Source: Prosthecobacter algae (lineage in GTDB: Bacteria; Verrucomicrobiota; Verrucomicrobiia; Verrucomicrobiales; Verrucomicrobiaceae). Taken from it: DNA of 64,000 nucleotides. The translations under genes were made by a program, and so were the position numbers. Location: NCBI RefSeq assembly GCF_039542385.1, contig NZ_BAABIA010000010.1, forward strand, positions 1 through 64,000, read 5' to 3'. The notes under the pieces were generated by a model. The model was not told the DNA's origin. It was given only the letters and a program-made list of their open reading frames with translations, and made no database searches. This document shows positions 43,832 to 53,297 of the stretch, piece by piece; positions within the stretch are counted from its first letter, which is position 1, and the number at the start of each line of letters is the position of its first letter.

Positions 43832-44593
43832 ATGGAAGCTCTCGAATCTGCCCTCGGTTACACCTTTCGTGATTCCCAACTGCTGACCATGGCCCTGACG
43901 CATGGGAGCGTGGGCTACGAGGCGCAGCGCACGCAGGCCGACAATCAGCGTCTGGAATTCCTGGGGGATGCGGTGCTGCAACTGACGCTTTCGGAACTGC
44001 TCTATCATAGACTGCCACAGGCGGATGAGGGGACCCTTACCAAACTGCGTGCCCAGGTCGTCTCGGCGAAGGCGCTGTCCGCCATGGCGCGGCGGCTGAA
44101 CCTGGGGCGTTTTCTCATCATGGGCCGTGGGGAGGATGCCAATGGCGGACGCCAACGGGAAAGCAGCCTGGCCGATGCCATGGAGGCCGTGACAGGGGCT
44201 CTCTATCTAGACGGGGGACTGCCCGAGGTGCAAAAGTTTGTACAAAGGCTGTTTCAGTCGGAGCTGGAGGCGCTGCTTCTCAATCCCAGCGATCAAAATC
44301 CGAAAGGCCAGTTGCAGGAGCTGATCCAGGCCGTGGGGCCCACACCGCCTCATTATCGCATCCTTGAAGAGAGCGGACCGGATCACGACAAATTCTTCCA
44401 GGCCAGTGTGCTGTGGATGGGGGCCGTTTTGGGGACTGGGACGGGACGAAGCAAGAAAGAAGCCGAGGTCGCGTCTGCCCGCGCGGCGTTGGCCTCCAGT
44501 GACCTGAAAGAGCAACTCAAGTCATTAGGAGATCTTAATTATAAAGCCACTAGAATTCCCATCACAGATTGTGAGAAGACTGGGCACAAGTGA
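43832..44593 (+). CDS. rnc: ribonuclease III
   Basis: 253 aa. Cleaves double-stranded RNA in rRNA and mRNA maturation. The RNase III signature is RLEFLGDAVLQLTLSE around residues 39-54, with a second acid cluster in SLADAMEAVTGALYLDGG. A double-stranded RNA-binding domain follows (GQLQELIQAVGPTPPHYRI...GRSKKEAEVASARAAL). The last 18 residues after the dsRBD (from about NYKATRIP) fall in an AT-rich stretch and look unlike the rest, suggesting that the natural C-terminus was replaced by inserted DNA. Confidence 0.95.
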   Translation: MEALESALGYTFRDSQLLTMALTHGSVGYEAQRTQADNQRLEFLGDAVLQLTLSELLYHRLPQADEGTLTKLRAQVVSAKALSAMARRLNLGRFLIMGRGEDANGGRQRESSLADAMEAVTGALYLDGGLPEVQKFVQRLFQSELEALLLNPSDQNPKGQLQELIQAVGPTPPHYRILEESGPDHDKFFQASVLWMGAVLGTGTGRSKKEAEVASARAALASSDLKEQLKSLGDLNYKATRIPITDCEKTGHK

Positions 44594-44863
44594 GCGCAAC
44601 TGTGAGAGCAAGACTCATAAGTGAGACTTGTTGATGCGGATGCACAACCTGTGCCCAATTTTGTGCCCAACCAAACTGCCTGTGGAACGTGCCTCTGAAT
44701 TCGGAGGAACAGGCTTATTGCACTTATGCCCACCCTATACGGATAAGGAGGTTTAACGAAGCTTACCTTAGCCAATCATAGAGGCTGTGAAAAAGCGGCA
44801 TAACTCTCTCCAATAGTTCCTTTGCTTGCACAGAGATGGAGGCTGCCCATCTTAACAGCCCTT
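44594..44863. other. AT-rich intergenic patch with TTGTGCCCA repeats
   Basis: Between rnc and aroC, GC drops. TTGTGCCCA occurs as a direct repeat at about 44649 and 44662, and inverted (TGGGCACAA) at about 44581 across the rnc stop. This may be a scar of a past integration; no intact integrase or other gene is seen. Confidence 0.35.
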
Positions 44864-45943
44864 ATGTCCAGCAGCCTCGGCACTCTCTTCCGCATCAGCA
44901 CTTGGGGTGAATCTCATGGTCCCGGTGTAGGCGTCGTCATTGATGGCTGCCCGCCTCGCATTCCGCTGACCGTGGAGGACATTCAGCAGGAGCTGGACCG
45001 TCGCCGCCCTGGCCAGAGCAAGATCGTGACGCCTCGCAAGGAAGATGACAAAGCGGAGATCCTTTCCGGTGTGTTGGATGGTGTAACGCTGGGCACTCCC
45101 ATCGGCATCTTTGTCCGGAACACGGACCAGCGCCCTTCGGCTTACACGGAGATGGCGCAGGCCTACCGCCCCAGCCACGCCGACTACACTTACGATGCGA
45201 AGTATGGCATCCGGGCTGTTTCGGGTGGAGGCCGCTCCAGCGCCCGCGAGACCATCGGCCGTGTGGCAGCCGGGGCAATCGCCCGCAAGGTCCTCCAGCA
45301 GTCTCTAAAGGGCTACGAATGCCTGGCCTACGTGAAGACCATCCAGCATCTGGAAGCGAAAGTGCCGGAGAAACTGACTGCCGAGCTGATCGAGTCCAAC
45401 ATCGTCCGCACCTGCGATCCGGTAGCAGCGGAGAAAATGATCGAGCTGATCGAAAACGTGCGTAGCCAGGGCAACAGCGTGGGTGGGGTGGTGGAGTGCG
45501 TAGTTCGCGGTGTGCCCCCAGGTTTGGGAGAGCCGGTCTTTGACAAGCTGGAGGCCGATCTGGCCAAGGCGATGATGAGCCTGCCAGCGACGAAGGGTTT
45601 TGAAATTGGCAGCGGTTTTGCCGGCACACTGATGACGGGGCTGGAGCACAACGACGAATTCTACATGGATGGCAGCCAGGTGCGCACGCGCAGCAATCGC
45701 AGCGGCGGCATTCAGGGCGGCATCAGCAATGGTGAGGAGATCGTCTTCCGTGTGGCCTTTAAGCCGACAGCTACTGTGCTCCGCGAGCAGAAGACGGTGA
45801 CGAATACGGGCGAGGAAACCACCCTCTCTGCCCGTGGTCGTCACGATGCCTGCGTGCTGCCACGTGCGGTGCCGATGGTCGAGGCGATGGTGCATCTGAT
45901 CATTGCCGACCATTGGCTGCGTCAGCGTGCCCAGAATGGCTAA
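44864..45943 (+). CDS. aroC: chorismate synthase
   Basis: 359 aa from the ATG at 44864. Converts EPSP to chorismate using reduced FMN, the last step of the shikimate pathway. Signatures: [16 protein letters not shown] near residue 15, [18 protein letters not shown] around 125-142 and [11 protein letters not shown] around 283-293. Standard length. Ends just before a strong hairpin shared with the converging msrA. Confidence 0.97.
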   Translation: MSSSLGTLFRISTWGESHGPGVGVVIDGCPPRIPLTVEDIQQELDRRRPGQSKIVTPRKEDDKAEILSGVLDGVTLGTPIGIFVRNTDQRPSAYTEMAQAYRPSHADYTYDAKYGIRAVSGGGRSSARETIGRVAAGAIARKVLQQSLKGYECLAYVKTIQHLEAKVPEKLTAELIESNIVRTCDPVAAEKMIELIENVRSQGNSVGGVVECVVRGVPPGLGEPVFDKLEADLAKAMMSLPATKGFEIGSGFAGTLMTGLEHNDEFYMDGSQVRTRSNRSGGIQGGISNGEEIVFRVAFKPTATVLREQKTVTNTGEETTLSARGRHDACVLPRAVPMVEAMVHLIIADHWLRQRAQNG

Positions 45944-45948
45944 AAGAA

Positions 45949-45978
45949 AGCGGCTCACGGGGAATCCCATGAGCCGCT
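45949..45978. terminator. hairpin between converging aroC and msrA
   Basis: AGCGGCTCA (45949-45957) and TGAGCCGCT (45970-45978) form a 9-bp stem. On the minus strand it is followed by TTCTTTT, so it works best as the msrA terminator; on the plus strand the T-tract is missing. Confidence 0.75.
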
Positions 45979-46011
45979 GAGAATGAAGTGGTCTAAAGGA
46001 TTTCGTTTGGT

Positions 46012-46635
46012 CTATTCCTTGAACTTGCCTTCCTTGGCCAGTTTGGCGCGGAATTTGGAGACCTTGGGGCTGACGACGGCGCGGCAGTAACCCTGGCCTG
46101 GGTTATTGGCGAAGTAGTCCTGGTGGTAGTCCTCGGCAATGTAGAATTTCTTCAGGGGCACGATCTCTGTCACAATGGGCTGGTCCCAGTCTTTTTGGGC
46201 GGCCTTCATGGATTCCTCTGCAATCTTTTTCTGTTCGTCGTTCAGGTAATAGATGCCGGAGCGGTATTGGTCGCCCACGTCATTGCCTTGGCGGTTCAGC
46301 GTGGTGGGGTCATGAGCGATCCAGAAGTAGTCCACGATTTCTTTGTAGCTGATGACGGCAGGATCGAACTCGATCTGGATGACCTCGTTGTGCTTGGTGT
46401 CACCGGCGCAGACTTCTTTGTAGGTTGGGTTTTCTTTGATGCCGTTGCAGTAGCCGCTGACGACCGACTTCACGCCTTTGAGCATTTCATACTGGGCTTC
46501 GGTGCACCAGAAGCAGCCGCCGCCGAGGACGGCAAGTTCGGTTTTGCCTGAGGTGGCGGCAGGGGCGGGATCTGCGGCGATGGCAGGAGTGAGGGCGGTG
46601 GACATGGCGGCGAGAAGGGAGAGGAAGGTTTTCAT
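46012..46635 (-). CDS. msrA: exported peptide methionine sulfoxide reductase A
   Basis: 207 aa. Signal peptide (MKTFLSLLAAMSTALTPAIA) then a complete MsrA domain with the catalytic GCFWCTEAQYE around residues 40-50, SGYCNG and the downstream DYHQDYFANNPGQGYC. It repairs methionine-S-sulfoxide in exported proteins; periplasmic MsrA fits the envelope-heavy gene content of the window. Single gene with its own terminator. Confidence 0.95.
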   Translation of the reverse strand: MKTFLSLLAAMSTALTPAIAADPAPAATSGKTELAVLGGGCFWCTEAQYEMLKGVKSVVSGYCNGIKENPTYKEVCAGDTKHNEVIQIEFDPAVISYKEIVDYFWIAHDPTTLNRQGNDVGDQYRSGIYYLNDEQKKIAEESMKAAQKDWDQPIVTEIVPLKKFYIAEDYHQDYFANNPGQGYCRAVVSPKVSKFRAKLAKEGKFKE

Positions 46636-46810
46636 GGTCGCTAAGAAAGGGAGGTATGGCGACTACTCATTGCGTTACGAGGGCCGTCAAACTTTCAGAT
46701 GTGTGTGCTTTCGTGAGTTGGAGAATGGGAGGCGGGTTTTATTCCAGCGCAAGGCAGCCTCGACATCGGCGTTCCCAGTTCATACGCTTGGCGTAAACCC
46801 CTTCTGTGAT

Positions 46811-48226
46811 ATGAAAGCACTTCTTTTTGCCCTGCTGGCCACCGTCTCTGCCCATGCCATCACCACGGAGCCGCCGAACATCGTGCTGGTGATGGCGGAT
46901 GATCAGGGCTGGGGTGACATGGCCTACAATGGCCACCCACACCTGAAGACGCCAAACTTCGATGCCATGGCCAAGGAGGGCATCCGTTTTGACAACTTCC
47001 ATGCCGCTGCGCCGGTGTGCTCGCCCACTCGTGGCAGTGTGATGACGGGACGCACGCCGAACCGCTTTGGCTGCTTTTCCTGGGGCCATACGCTGAGGCC
47101 GCAGGAGGTCACCCTGCCGGAGGTGCTGAAGACGGCGGGCTACGTGACCGGGCACTATGGCAAGTGGCACCTCGGAGGCGTGCAGAAGGCGAGTCCGGTG
47201 AGCCCAGGCGCGAGTGGGTTTGATCACTGGGTCTCGGCCCCGAACTTTTTCGATCTGGATCCGGTGCTGAGCGACGAAGGCACCGCGAAGCAGTTCAAGG
47301 GGGACAGTTCGGATGTGACGGCAGAGCTGGCGATCCAGTTCATCCGGGAACGGTCTAACCAAAAGCAGCGATTCCTGGCGGTGGTCTGGTTTGGCTCCCC
47401 ACACAGTCCGCACCAGGCTCTGGAAACTGATCGCGCTCTGTATGCGGACCAACCAAAAAAAGTGCAGGACTTTTACGGAGAGATCACGGCGATGGACCGC
47501 GCTTTTGGCCGCATTCGTCAGGAGCTGAAGACGCTGGACCTGGATGAGAACACGGTGCTTTGGTACTGCAGTGACAATGGGGCGCTGCCAAAGATCGGCT
47601 CCAGTGGTGGCCGCCGTGGCAACAAGGGGCAGGTCTATGAAGGGGGCCTGCTGGTGCCTGCGCTGCTGGAATGGCCTGCACTCTTCAAGGAGCCGAAAGT
47701 CATTACCGCCCCCTGCACCACCAGCGATATCTTCCCGACGGTTCTGGCCATGGCCAAGGTGGAACCGGCGAAGCTGCACCCCCTGGACGGGGTGAATCTT
47801 TTGCCTCTGCTGGAAGGCACGGAGAAAAAGCGAAGCCAGCCCATCGGCTTCTGGGATTCCAAAATCAAAGGCAAGCCAACCCCTTCGGAAAAATGGATGA
47901 ATGATTTGTTAGGCGCGCAGGCCCGGGGAGAAGAACCCAATGATCCTGAGCGGTTGGCGGCAGATGCAGGAGTCATCGGTGAACCCGTACCGATCAACAA
48001 GTTCCCGGGTCACTCGGCCTGGATAGATGGGAACTGGAAGCTGCACCGTATCGAAGACGACAAAGGAGAGGTGGACTGGGAGCTCTATGATCTGAGCGCC
48101 GACCCCGATGAAAGCCGAGTGCTTTTTGCCGAGCAGCCCGAGCGCGTGCCGCAGATGCAGGAAGCCCTGCAGGACTGGCTGCAGAGCGTGGCGAAGAGCC
48201 TCAACGGAGAAGACTACAAGGAGTAG
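46811..48226 (+). CDS. secreted type I sulfatase
   Basis: 471 aa from the ATG at 46811. Signal MKALLFALLATVSAHA. Sulfatase motifs: VLVMADDQGWGDMAYNG (metal site), VCSPTRGSVMTGR around residues 69-81, in which the Cys is converted to formylglycine by a separate enzyme, and GKWHLGG around 119-125. Such arylsulfatase-A-like enzymes remove sulfate from polysaccharides and are abundant in Verrucomicrobiota. Substrate unknown. Downstream gene on the opposite strand ends 7 bases after this one. Confidence 0.94.
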   Translation: MKALLFALLATVSAHAITTEPPNIVLVMADDQGWGDMAYNGHPHLKTPNFDAMAKEGIRFDNFHAAAPVCSPTRGSVMTGRTPNRFGCFSWGHTLRPQEVTLPEVLKTAGYVTGHYGKWHLGGVQKASPVSPGASGFDHWVSAPNFFDLDPVLSDEGTAKQFKGDSSDVTAELAIQFIRERSNQKQRFLAVVWFGSPHSPHQALETDRALYADQPKKVQDFYGEITAMDRAFGRIRQELKTLDLDENTVLWYCSDNGALPKIGSSGGRRGNKGQVYEGGLLVPALLEWPALFKEPKVITAPCTTSDIFPTVLAMAKVEPAKLHPLDGVNLLPLLEGTEKKRSQPIGFWDSKIKGKPTPSEKWMNDLLGAQARGEEPNDPERLAADAGVIGEPVPINKFPGHSAWIDGNWKLHRIEDDKGEVDWELYDLSADPDESRVLFAEQPERVPQMQEALQDWLQSVAKSLNGEDYKE

Positions 48227-48233
48227 CTCAGAC

Positions 48234-48986
48234 TCACTCCGTGACCACAAACATGCCTGCAAAGGTGTTCGGCGAGAACTTCGTGCCTGGGGCAGGGGAG
48301 GTGATCATCTGGGAGATGTCGCCATCCAGAAAGAGTGCGTCCTGACAGCCGAGGTGAAGGAAGAACCGGGAAAGCTGATGGAAGGTGACACGGCCTTTGG
48401 CGCGGTCTTCGCGATCGCTCATGACGAAGACGATTTCCTTGGAAGCTGTCACAATGCCCACTGCGCTGCGCTGGCGGCGGTTCGGTGAGTTCGCATTGAA
48501 AGCTGGGTGCATGACGCCCTTGCGGAGCAGGAGGGGGCCGGACTGGTTGGCGATCCGCGGTTGGATGTGGAGGCTGGCATACTCTGACGCTTCTGCAATG
48601 CCAGGGCCGTTCTGGTCATCAAGGTAGAAAACTCCATTGGGCTTGAGGAAGAAGTTTCCTTCGGCGTTCGCGAGATTCAGCGGAACCAGAGTTTTTGAAG
48701 CAATAATGGTTAGGCCACAGGGTTTCGGCCCGCGCTCATAGATCCCGGCATTGGTGGCGAAGAGGATCTTTTTGCCCTCTTGGCTGAGCTGCTTTTGCAG
48801 ACCTCCGAAGTCGGAAAGGGGCTTGCCGGAATCATCCTGCCAGCGCAGATCCAGTTTGGACTGTTGGGTGAGCGGGACCCGATGCACCTGATACAGGCCG
48901 CCTTCATATTCGAGGGTTTCCGTCGCTAAAACGAGAGGCGCTCCAGTGAGGCCCAGCCAAAAGAGGAAGCGGGTGAAAATCTGCAT
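48234..48986 (-). CDS. phosphodiester glycosidase-family (DUF2233) secreted protein
   Basis: 250 aa with a signal-like N-terminus (MQIFTRFLFWLGLTGAPLVLA). The NAGPA/YigE-like domain is supported by FATNAGIYERGPKPCGLTI around residues 75-93, FFLKPNGVFYL around 111-121, NRRQRSAVG and CQDALFLDGDISQM. Members of the family cleave phosphodiester-linked sugars, as in the human mannose-6-phosphate uncovering enzyme, and bacterial homologues act on wall or capsule polymers. Exported; converges with the sulfatase gene. Confidence 0.88.
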   Translation of the reverse strand: MQIFTRFLFWLGLTGAPLVLATETLEYEGGLYQVHRVPLTQQSKLDLRWQDDSGKPLSDFGGLQKQLSQEGKKILFATNAGIYERGPKPCGLTIIASKTLVPLNLANAEGNFFLKPNGVFYLDDQNGPGIAEASEYASLHIQPRIANQSGPLLLRKGVMHPAFNANSPNRRQRSAVGIVTASKEIVFVMSDREDRAKGRVTFHQLSRFFLHLGCQDALFLDGDISQMITSPAPGTKFSPNTFAGMFVVTE

Positions 48987-49072
48987 GAGGGTAATGAAGC
49001 GGAGTAAAAAACTTTGTCACAGGGAACGCGTCTTGGCCAAATCAATTCAGCCTCATCTTGATCCTACTCTCC

Positions 49073-49558
49073 ATGCGAAACGCGCTCTTCTCCTGCATCG
49101 CCATTTTTGTGTCGGGTTTTTTCATCTGGCTCGGCTGGGTCCATTACTCCAAAGGGAAAGCCAGTGAGAAGTGGCCGAAAGCTCAGGGAACCATCCTGGA
49201 ATCGGAAGTGGCCGAAAGCCGGACGCGCGCAGGCTCCAGCTCACGGATGTATGAGGCCCATGTGCGCTACGAATACGAAGTGAACGGCCAGAAGATCAAA
49301 GGGGATCATGTGACGTTCATGGATGGCAGTTCTAGCAATCGCTCGGATGCAGCCAATGTGGTGAACCGGCTGCCCGTCGGGAAGGTGCTGCCTGTGCATT
49401 ACAATCCAGCCAATCCCCATGAAGCCTGCCTTTTGAATGAGGTGGGCAAGATGCCGTGGCTGATGATGGGCGGTGGAGCCGTCGGACTATTGATGTCACT
49501 GAGGACCCTGATCTTTGGCAGTCAGGTGAGACGCCGCCGGGAGATCCGCTTTAGCTAA
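49073..49558 (+). CDS. DUF3592 membrane protein
   Basis: 161 aa. N-terminal helix (FSCIAIFVSGFFIWLGWVHY), a beta-rich middle with WPKAQGTILESEV, YEAHVRYEYEVNGQKIKGD and VLPVHYNPANPHEACL, then a C-terminal helix near GGGAVGLLMSLRTLIFG. This is the DUF3592 plan: two membrane anchors enclosing a soluble barrel-like domain of unknown role. Start at 49073 (ATG); a TTG 15 bases upstream is possible. Confidence 0.88.
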   Translation: MRNALFSCIAIFVSGFFIWLGWVHYSKGKASEKWPKAQGTILESEVAESRTRAGSSSRMYEAHVRYEYEVNGQKIKGDHVTFMDGSSSNRSDAANVVNRLPVGKVLPVHYNPANPHEACLLNEVGKMPWLMMGGGAVGLLMSLRTLIFGSQVRRRREIRFS

Positions 49559-49605
49559 GCCTACGATACGAATTTGAGCGATGGCGGCGAGATGCTGGTT
49601 AAGGT

Positions 49606-50091
49606 TCATGGCATCCTAAAATCCGCAGAGACCCGACGACTTTTGTAATGGTTACCCGTTTCGACGGAACTGTAGTGCAGTTCATTTTCTGTGAGGTTGT
49701 GGATGCGATAGATATCCCACAATGAGGACTTCAAGGGAGGGGTGGAATGGATTGTAGCTGCGGATCCGATAGAAGTAGTGAATGCAGCATAGTATTTTCC
49801 ACTGACTCCCCAAACACCGCTCTCGAACTGTTCGATTTTTCCTTCGACAGGATCGTCGACTTTAAAGGTGATGGTGAAATGACCATCTGCGGTTCGATGG
49901 ATAATCCATTGCTTCCGTCCTCCATTTTTGGTGGGCTGATTTCCGTACCAATATCCAATCATCCACCTCAAACGCTGCTGCATAACTTCATCAGCTTCGG
50001 GTTTAAAAGCCGTAACAGCAGGACTGGATTTACAGCGCGTGAGGCCAACCATGGCTAAACCACAAAAAAGAGAGAGTATGAAACGAGGCAT
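49606..50091 (-). CDS. hypothetical lipoprotein
   Basis: 161 aa. Short signal with lipobox LTRC (Cys about residue 20). The mature part reads like a small lipocalin-type barrel (RWMIGYWYGNQPTKNGG, WIIHRTADGHFTITFKV) but no named family is recognised. Local GC is below the window average, so it may be acquired. Single gene just downstream of mnmG. Confidence 0.7.
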   Translation of the reverse strand: MPRFILSLFCGLAMVGLTRCKSSPAVTAFKPEADEVMQQRLRWMIGYWYGNQPTKNGGRKQWIIHRTADGHFTITFKVDDPVEGKIEQFESGVWGVSGKYYAAFTTSIGSAATIHSTPPLKSSLWDIYRIHNLTENELHYSSVETGNHYKSRRVSADFRMP

Positions 50092-50141
50092 AGAGGCTTT
50101 AAAGAATTCCTATCCAGACGAGGCAGGGTCAAAACGATAGC

Positions 50142-52004
50142 TCACCCCTTTCTCAACATCACGGCCAGCAGCGCAATATCAGCCGGAGTGACGCCCTGGA
50201 TGCGGGTTGCTTGGCCGAGGGTGGTAGGACGGATCTGGGAGAGGCGCATGTGGGCCTCTTTTTTCATGCCGTAGATCTTGGAGTAATCGAAGTTGGTCGG
50301 GATCTCTTTTTCGTCCATGCGGGCGGTCTTTTCGACCATTAGTTCCTGGCGTTGGACGTAGCCTTCGTACTTGAGGTCGTTTTCCAAGAGCTGCCAGATC
50401 TCGTCACTGAACTGCGAGCGGATGTCCTGGGGCAGGGAAGTGTGGTCGTTTTCCGTGCGCCGAATCCAGGCGTGCAGGCGCATGGAATCATGGCTGGTGG
50501 TCTGGGCGAAACGATGAGCTTCGGTCAGGCGGACCGCTTTTTGTTCGGTATGATCACGACGGAAATCATCCACCAAACCCAGGGCAGCGGCCCGAGGAGT
50601 GAGGCGAAGGTCGCAGTTATCCTGCCGCAGAAGCAGGCGATACTCGGCCCGAGAAGTGAAAAGGCGGTAGGGTTCGGTGGTGCCTTTGGTGACCAAATCA
50701 TCCACGAGCACTCCCAAATAGGCTTCGCTACGGCCCAAAATCAGCGGCGGTTTGCCCTGGATTTTGAGGGCCGCGTTGGCCCCCGCCAGCAGTCCCTGAC
50801 CGGCCGCTTCTTCATAACCGGAGGTGCCATTGATCTGCCCAGCGAAATATAGACCCCCCACACGTTTGGTTTCCAGGGTGGAAGAGAGCTGGGTAGGCGG
50901 GCAGTAATCGTACTCCACTGCGTAGCCAGGGCGGATGATTTCCGCCTTTTCCAGACCCACGATGGAGCGGATGAACTGGTGCTGCACCTCGTAGGGCAGG
51001 GAAGTGGAGACCCCGTTGATGTAAAATTCACGAGTGTGGCGACCCTCGGGTTCGAGGAAAACCTGGTGCCGATCCTTCTCCGCAAAGCGCACCACCTTGT
51101 CCTCAATGGAGGGACAGTAGCGCGGACCGACCCCTTCAATGCGCCCACAATACATCGGGGATTTGTCCAAATTGGCCCGGATAACGTCGTGAGTTTGGGG
51201 GTTGGTGTAGGTGATCCAGCAGGGAGTTTGTTCCACGTGGAACAATTTGGGCCCCCAATGGTTGAGGGTAAACAGGTCCCGCTCCTCTTCCACGACCCCC
51301 GAAAGGTAGCTGAAATGGGGGGCAGGAGTGTCTCCTGGCTGGACCTCGCACTTGGAGAAATCAATGCTGCGGCTATTGATCCGGCAGGGGGTTCCAGTCT
51401 TGAAGCGCTTCACTTCGAAGCCGAGGTGAAGGAGGCTGTCTGACAGGGTGGACATGCCGTCCCCCATGCGACCGCCGGACTGGTTTTGCAGACCCACATG
51501 CAGGAGTCCGCGCATGAAAGTGCCTGAGGAAATGATGACGGCAGAGGCCCGATAGACCATACCGAGGCTGGTGCGAATACCGACAACGACATCGTTTTCG
51601 ACCAGGATTTCGGCGGCATTGCCCTGGTGCATGTCCAGGTTGGGCTGGTTTTCGATCAGCCATTTCATGCGAAACTGGTAGGCCTTCTTGTCGCACTGGG
51701 CCCGGGGGCTCTGCACGGAAGGACCCTTTTTGGCGTTAAGCATGCGGAACTGGATACCAGTGGCATCTGTGTTCAGGCCCATCACGCCGCCCAGGGCATC
51801 GATCTCGCGGACGACATGGCCCTTGGCCAAACCCCCGATAGCCGGGTTGCAGGACATCTGGGAAATGGTGTCCAGATTCTGGGTGAGGATGGCCGTCTGG
51901 CAACCCAATCGGGCAGCCGCCATGGCAGCCTCCACCCCGGCATGGCCTGCGCCGCAGACGATGACATCGTAGTGTTTGGGGTAGGTGTAGAGGCTCGTGG
52001 ACAT
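50142..52004 (-). CDS. mnmG: tRNA uridine-5-carboxymethylaminomethyl modification enzyme MnmG (GidA)
   Basis: 620 aa from the ATG at 52004. FAD enzyme that, with MnmE, modifies the wobble uridine of several tRNAs. FAD site [21 protein letters not shown], the [13 protein letters not shown] loop and C-terminal [22 protein letters not shown] are conserved. Its codons for LFHVEQ contain a perfect parS-like palindrome (51229-51244), and a one-mismatch copy lies 65 bases upstream of the start. Genes mnmG/rsmG/parAB are often next to oriC; rsmG and parAB are not adjacent here. Confidence 0.97.
   Translation of the reverse strand: MSTSLYTYPKHYDVIVCGAGHAGVEAAMAAARLGCQTAILTQNLDTISQMSCNPAIGGLAKGHVVREIDALGGVMGLNTDATGIQFRMLNAKKGPSVQSPRAQCDKKAYQFRMKWLIENQPNLDMHQGNAAEILVENDVVVGIRTSLGMVYRASAVIISSGTFMRGLLHVGLQNQSGGRMGDGMSTLSDSLLHLGFEVKRFKTGTPCRINSRSIDFSKCEVQPGDTPAPHFSYLSGVVEEERDLFTLNHWGPKLFHVEQTPCWITYTNPQTHDVIRANLDKSPMYCGRIEGVGPRYCPSIEDKVVRFAEKDRHQVFLEPEGRHTREFYINGVSTSLPYEVQHQFIRSIVGLEKAEIIRPGYAVEYDYCPPTQLSSTLETKRVGGLYFAGQINGTSGYEEAAGQGLLAGANAALKIQGKPPLILGRSEAYLGVLVDDLVTKGTTEPYRLFTSRAEYRLLLRQDNCDLRLTPRAAALGLVDDFRRDHTEQKAVRLTEAHRFAQTTSHDSMRLHAWIRRTENDHTSLPQDIRSQFSDEIWQLLENDLKYEGYVQRQELMVEKTARMDEKEIPTNFDYSKIYGMKKEAHMRLSQIRPTTLGQATRIQGVTPADIALLAVMLRKG
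51229..51244. promoter_or_regulatory. parS-like palindrome inside mnmG
   Basis: TGTTCCACGTGGAACA, a perfect 16-base palindrome and the exact form of the ParB centromere-like site known from Pseudomonas and close to the Bacillus consensus. It is read in frame as LFHVEQ within mnmG. Confidence 0.85.
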
Positions 52005-52068
52005 GGTCAGGGAAGGGGGTGGGCGCTGGTTTGGGCCGCCTTCCAATAGCTTAGCACAGCTCTAAAAT

Positions 52069-52084
52069 TGTTCCATGTGGAACA
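52069..52084. promoter_or_regulatory. second parS-like site upstream of mnmG
   Basis: TGTTCCATGTGGAACA, one base different from the perfect palindrome at 51229, 840 bases away and in the intergenic DNA 65 bases before the mnmG start. Confidence 0.78.
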
Positions 52085-52097
52085 AAAAGAGGTTGGT

Positions 52098-52452
52098 TTA
52101 GGAACTCTGGGCCATGGCCGAAAGGAAGATAAGGCTCACCGGAACCGAGATCAAAAGGGCCAAAAAGACCATGACTAAGGCGATGAAACCTTGGTAACCC
52201 CTCTCTTTTTTGCTCAGAGCGACGACGCTGTCCCGAGCAGCAAGGAGTAGCAAAGCGACGTGAACGAAAGCGGATGGCCACATATGAGGCGAGGAAACAC
52301 GTCTGGCTGATACCTCCGGAAATCCCCAGTTTGGTTTTAAAAAGTGAAGCGAGTAGCAGCGCGGCCGCCCCGCTCAGCGGCCAGGTAAACCAAACTCGCA
52401 GCGTGGTGATCATTGCCCGTTCTGCGGGATTGTCAGAAGGGGTGGCGCTCAT
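52098..52452 (-). pseudogene. small membrane protein gene with an apparent frameshift
   Basis: The reading frame from 52452 encodes a first membrane helix (VWFTWPLSGAAALLLASLF) and then degenerates into an Arg/Pro-rich, shadow-like sequence. From about 52283 a different frame carries two good helices (FVHVALLLLAARDSVVAL and FIALVMVFLALLISVPVSLIFL) and ends at 52098. Together they make a plausible three-helix protein of about 118 aa if one base is added or removed near 52280-52320. Two separate small genes is the alternative. Family unknown. Confidence 0.5.
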
Positions 52453-52475
52453 GCGAGAGGATCAGTGCATTGGTC

Positions 52476-53109
52476 TCAGAGAATCTGGCCTGAAATGGCG
52501 TCCGTTTCCAGGAAGATTTTCAGGGCTTCATCCGTCTCGACAGGGGCCTCTGGCTGGGTGACAAACATGGTGGAATTGATGATCCTGGGAGTGCCAGGGC
52601 TCGGGATGTTTAGCACTTCCGCGCCATGAAGGATGGCAAGACCGGGCAGGGGAGAGGCTGCTGGAAGCCAGCTGTTGTTGAGGATCACGATCCGGGTTTG
52701 GGCATCGTTCCAGCCGGGCACTTCCTGAGTATAGGCTTGCAAAGCCTCTCGCCCTTCCTCGGTGAACATGGGATAAAAACTCACGAGGTGACAGGCCCAG
52801 ATCCGCAGCGCAGCGGGAGTAATCGGAAACGAGGAAACGGCTGGTGACCGCGCTGGGCTCATAACCGAGCATCAAAAAGGAGCAGGCCGGGCCACCGTCT
52901 AAATGCAGACGGGTGGTTTTCTTTTGGTCAAAACGACCCAGGGAATAGTAGGCCAAGGATTGGCCATAGGTGGTTTGAAACAGTCGGGACAACTGTTCTC
53001 TCAGCCACGCCATCGACCGCCGGAGTTGAAAGGAATCGACCTGGCCAGGCAGGCTGAGGCAGGCAAAACCAGGTTGAGATAGATCCTGGCGAAAGACTTT
53101 GGTCGCCAC
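52476..53109 (-). pseudogene. cytosolic protein gene with an apparent frameshift
   Basis: From ATG 53109 the frame encodes MATKVFRQDLSQPGF..., RLHLDGGPACSFLMLGYEP and RFLVSDYSRCAADLG, then loses protein-like character. An overlapping frame continues with FTEEGREALQAYTQEVPGWND, RIVILNNSWLPA and a coherent acidic C-terminus ending at 52476. The switch falls near the run of five A at 52775-52779, a classic indel site. The intact product would be about 210 aa. HLDGG resembles the H-x-D metal pair of 2-oxoglutarate oxygenases, but the family is not certain. Confidence 0.6.
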
Positions 53110-53297
53110 CCAGTCTGGCAGTGCCGAAGGCAGGGTTGCCTCCGCGTCGAGGTGAAGATGGCAGTCTTCAGGCTTCTAAAAAGCAGGCATCATCCATGCT
53201 ACTTCGAAGGGAGTGGCTCTGTCCAGGTTCTGTTGGCTTCATCGGACTCCTGACTTGCTTCCCCCCTTCATCCGGCTAGTATCTTCTTCCCTCAACT

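Noticed and set aside
43704-43886. Short plus-strand frame over the tRNA-His gene
   Set aside because: It is an [15 protein letters not shown] through the tRNA and the start of rnc.
52051-52098. C-terminal extension of the frame starting at 52452 as a real protein end
   Set aside because: The sequence past about codon 57 is Arg/Pro/His-rich and antisense-like, while the alternative frame has good membrane helices.
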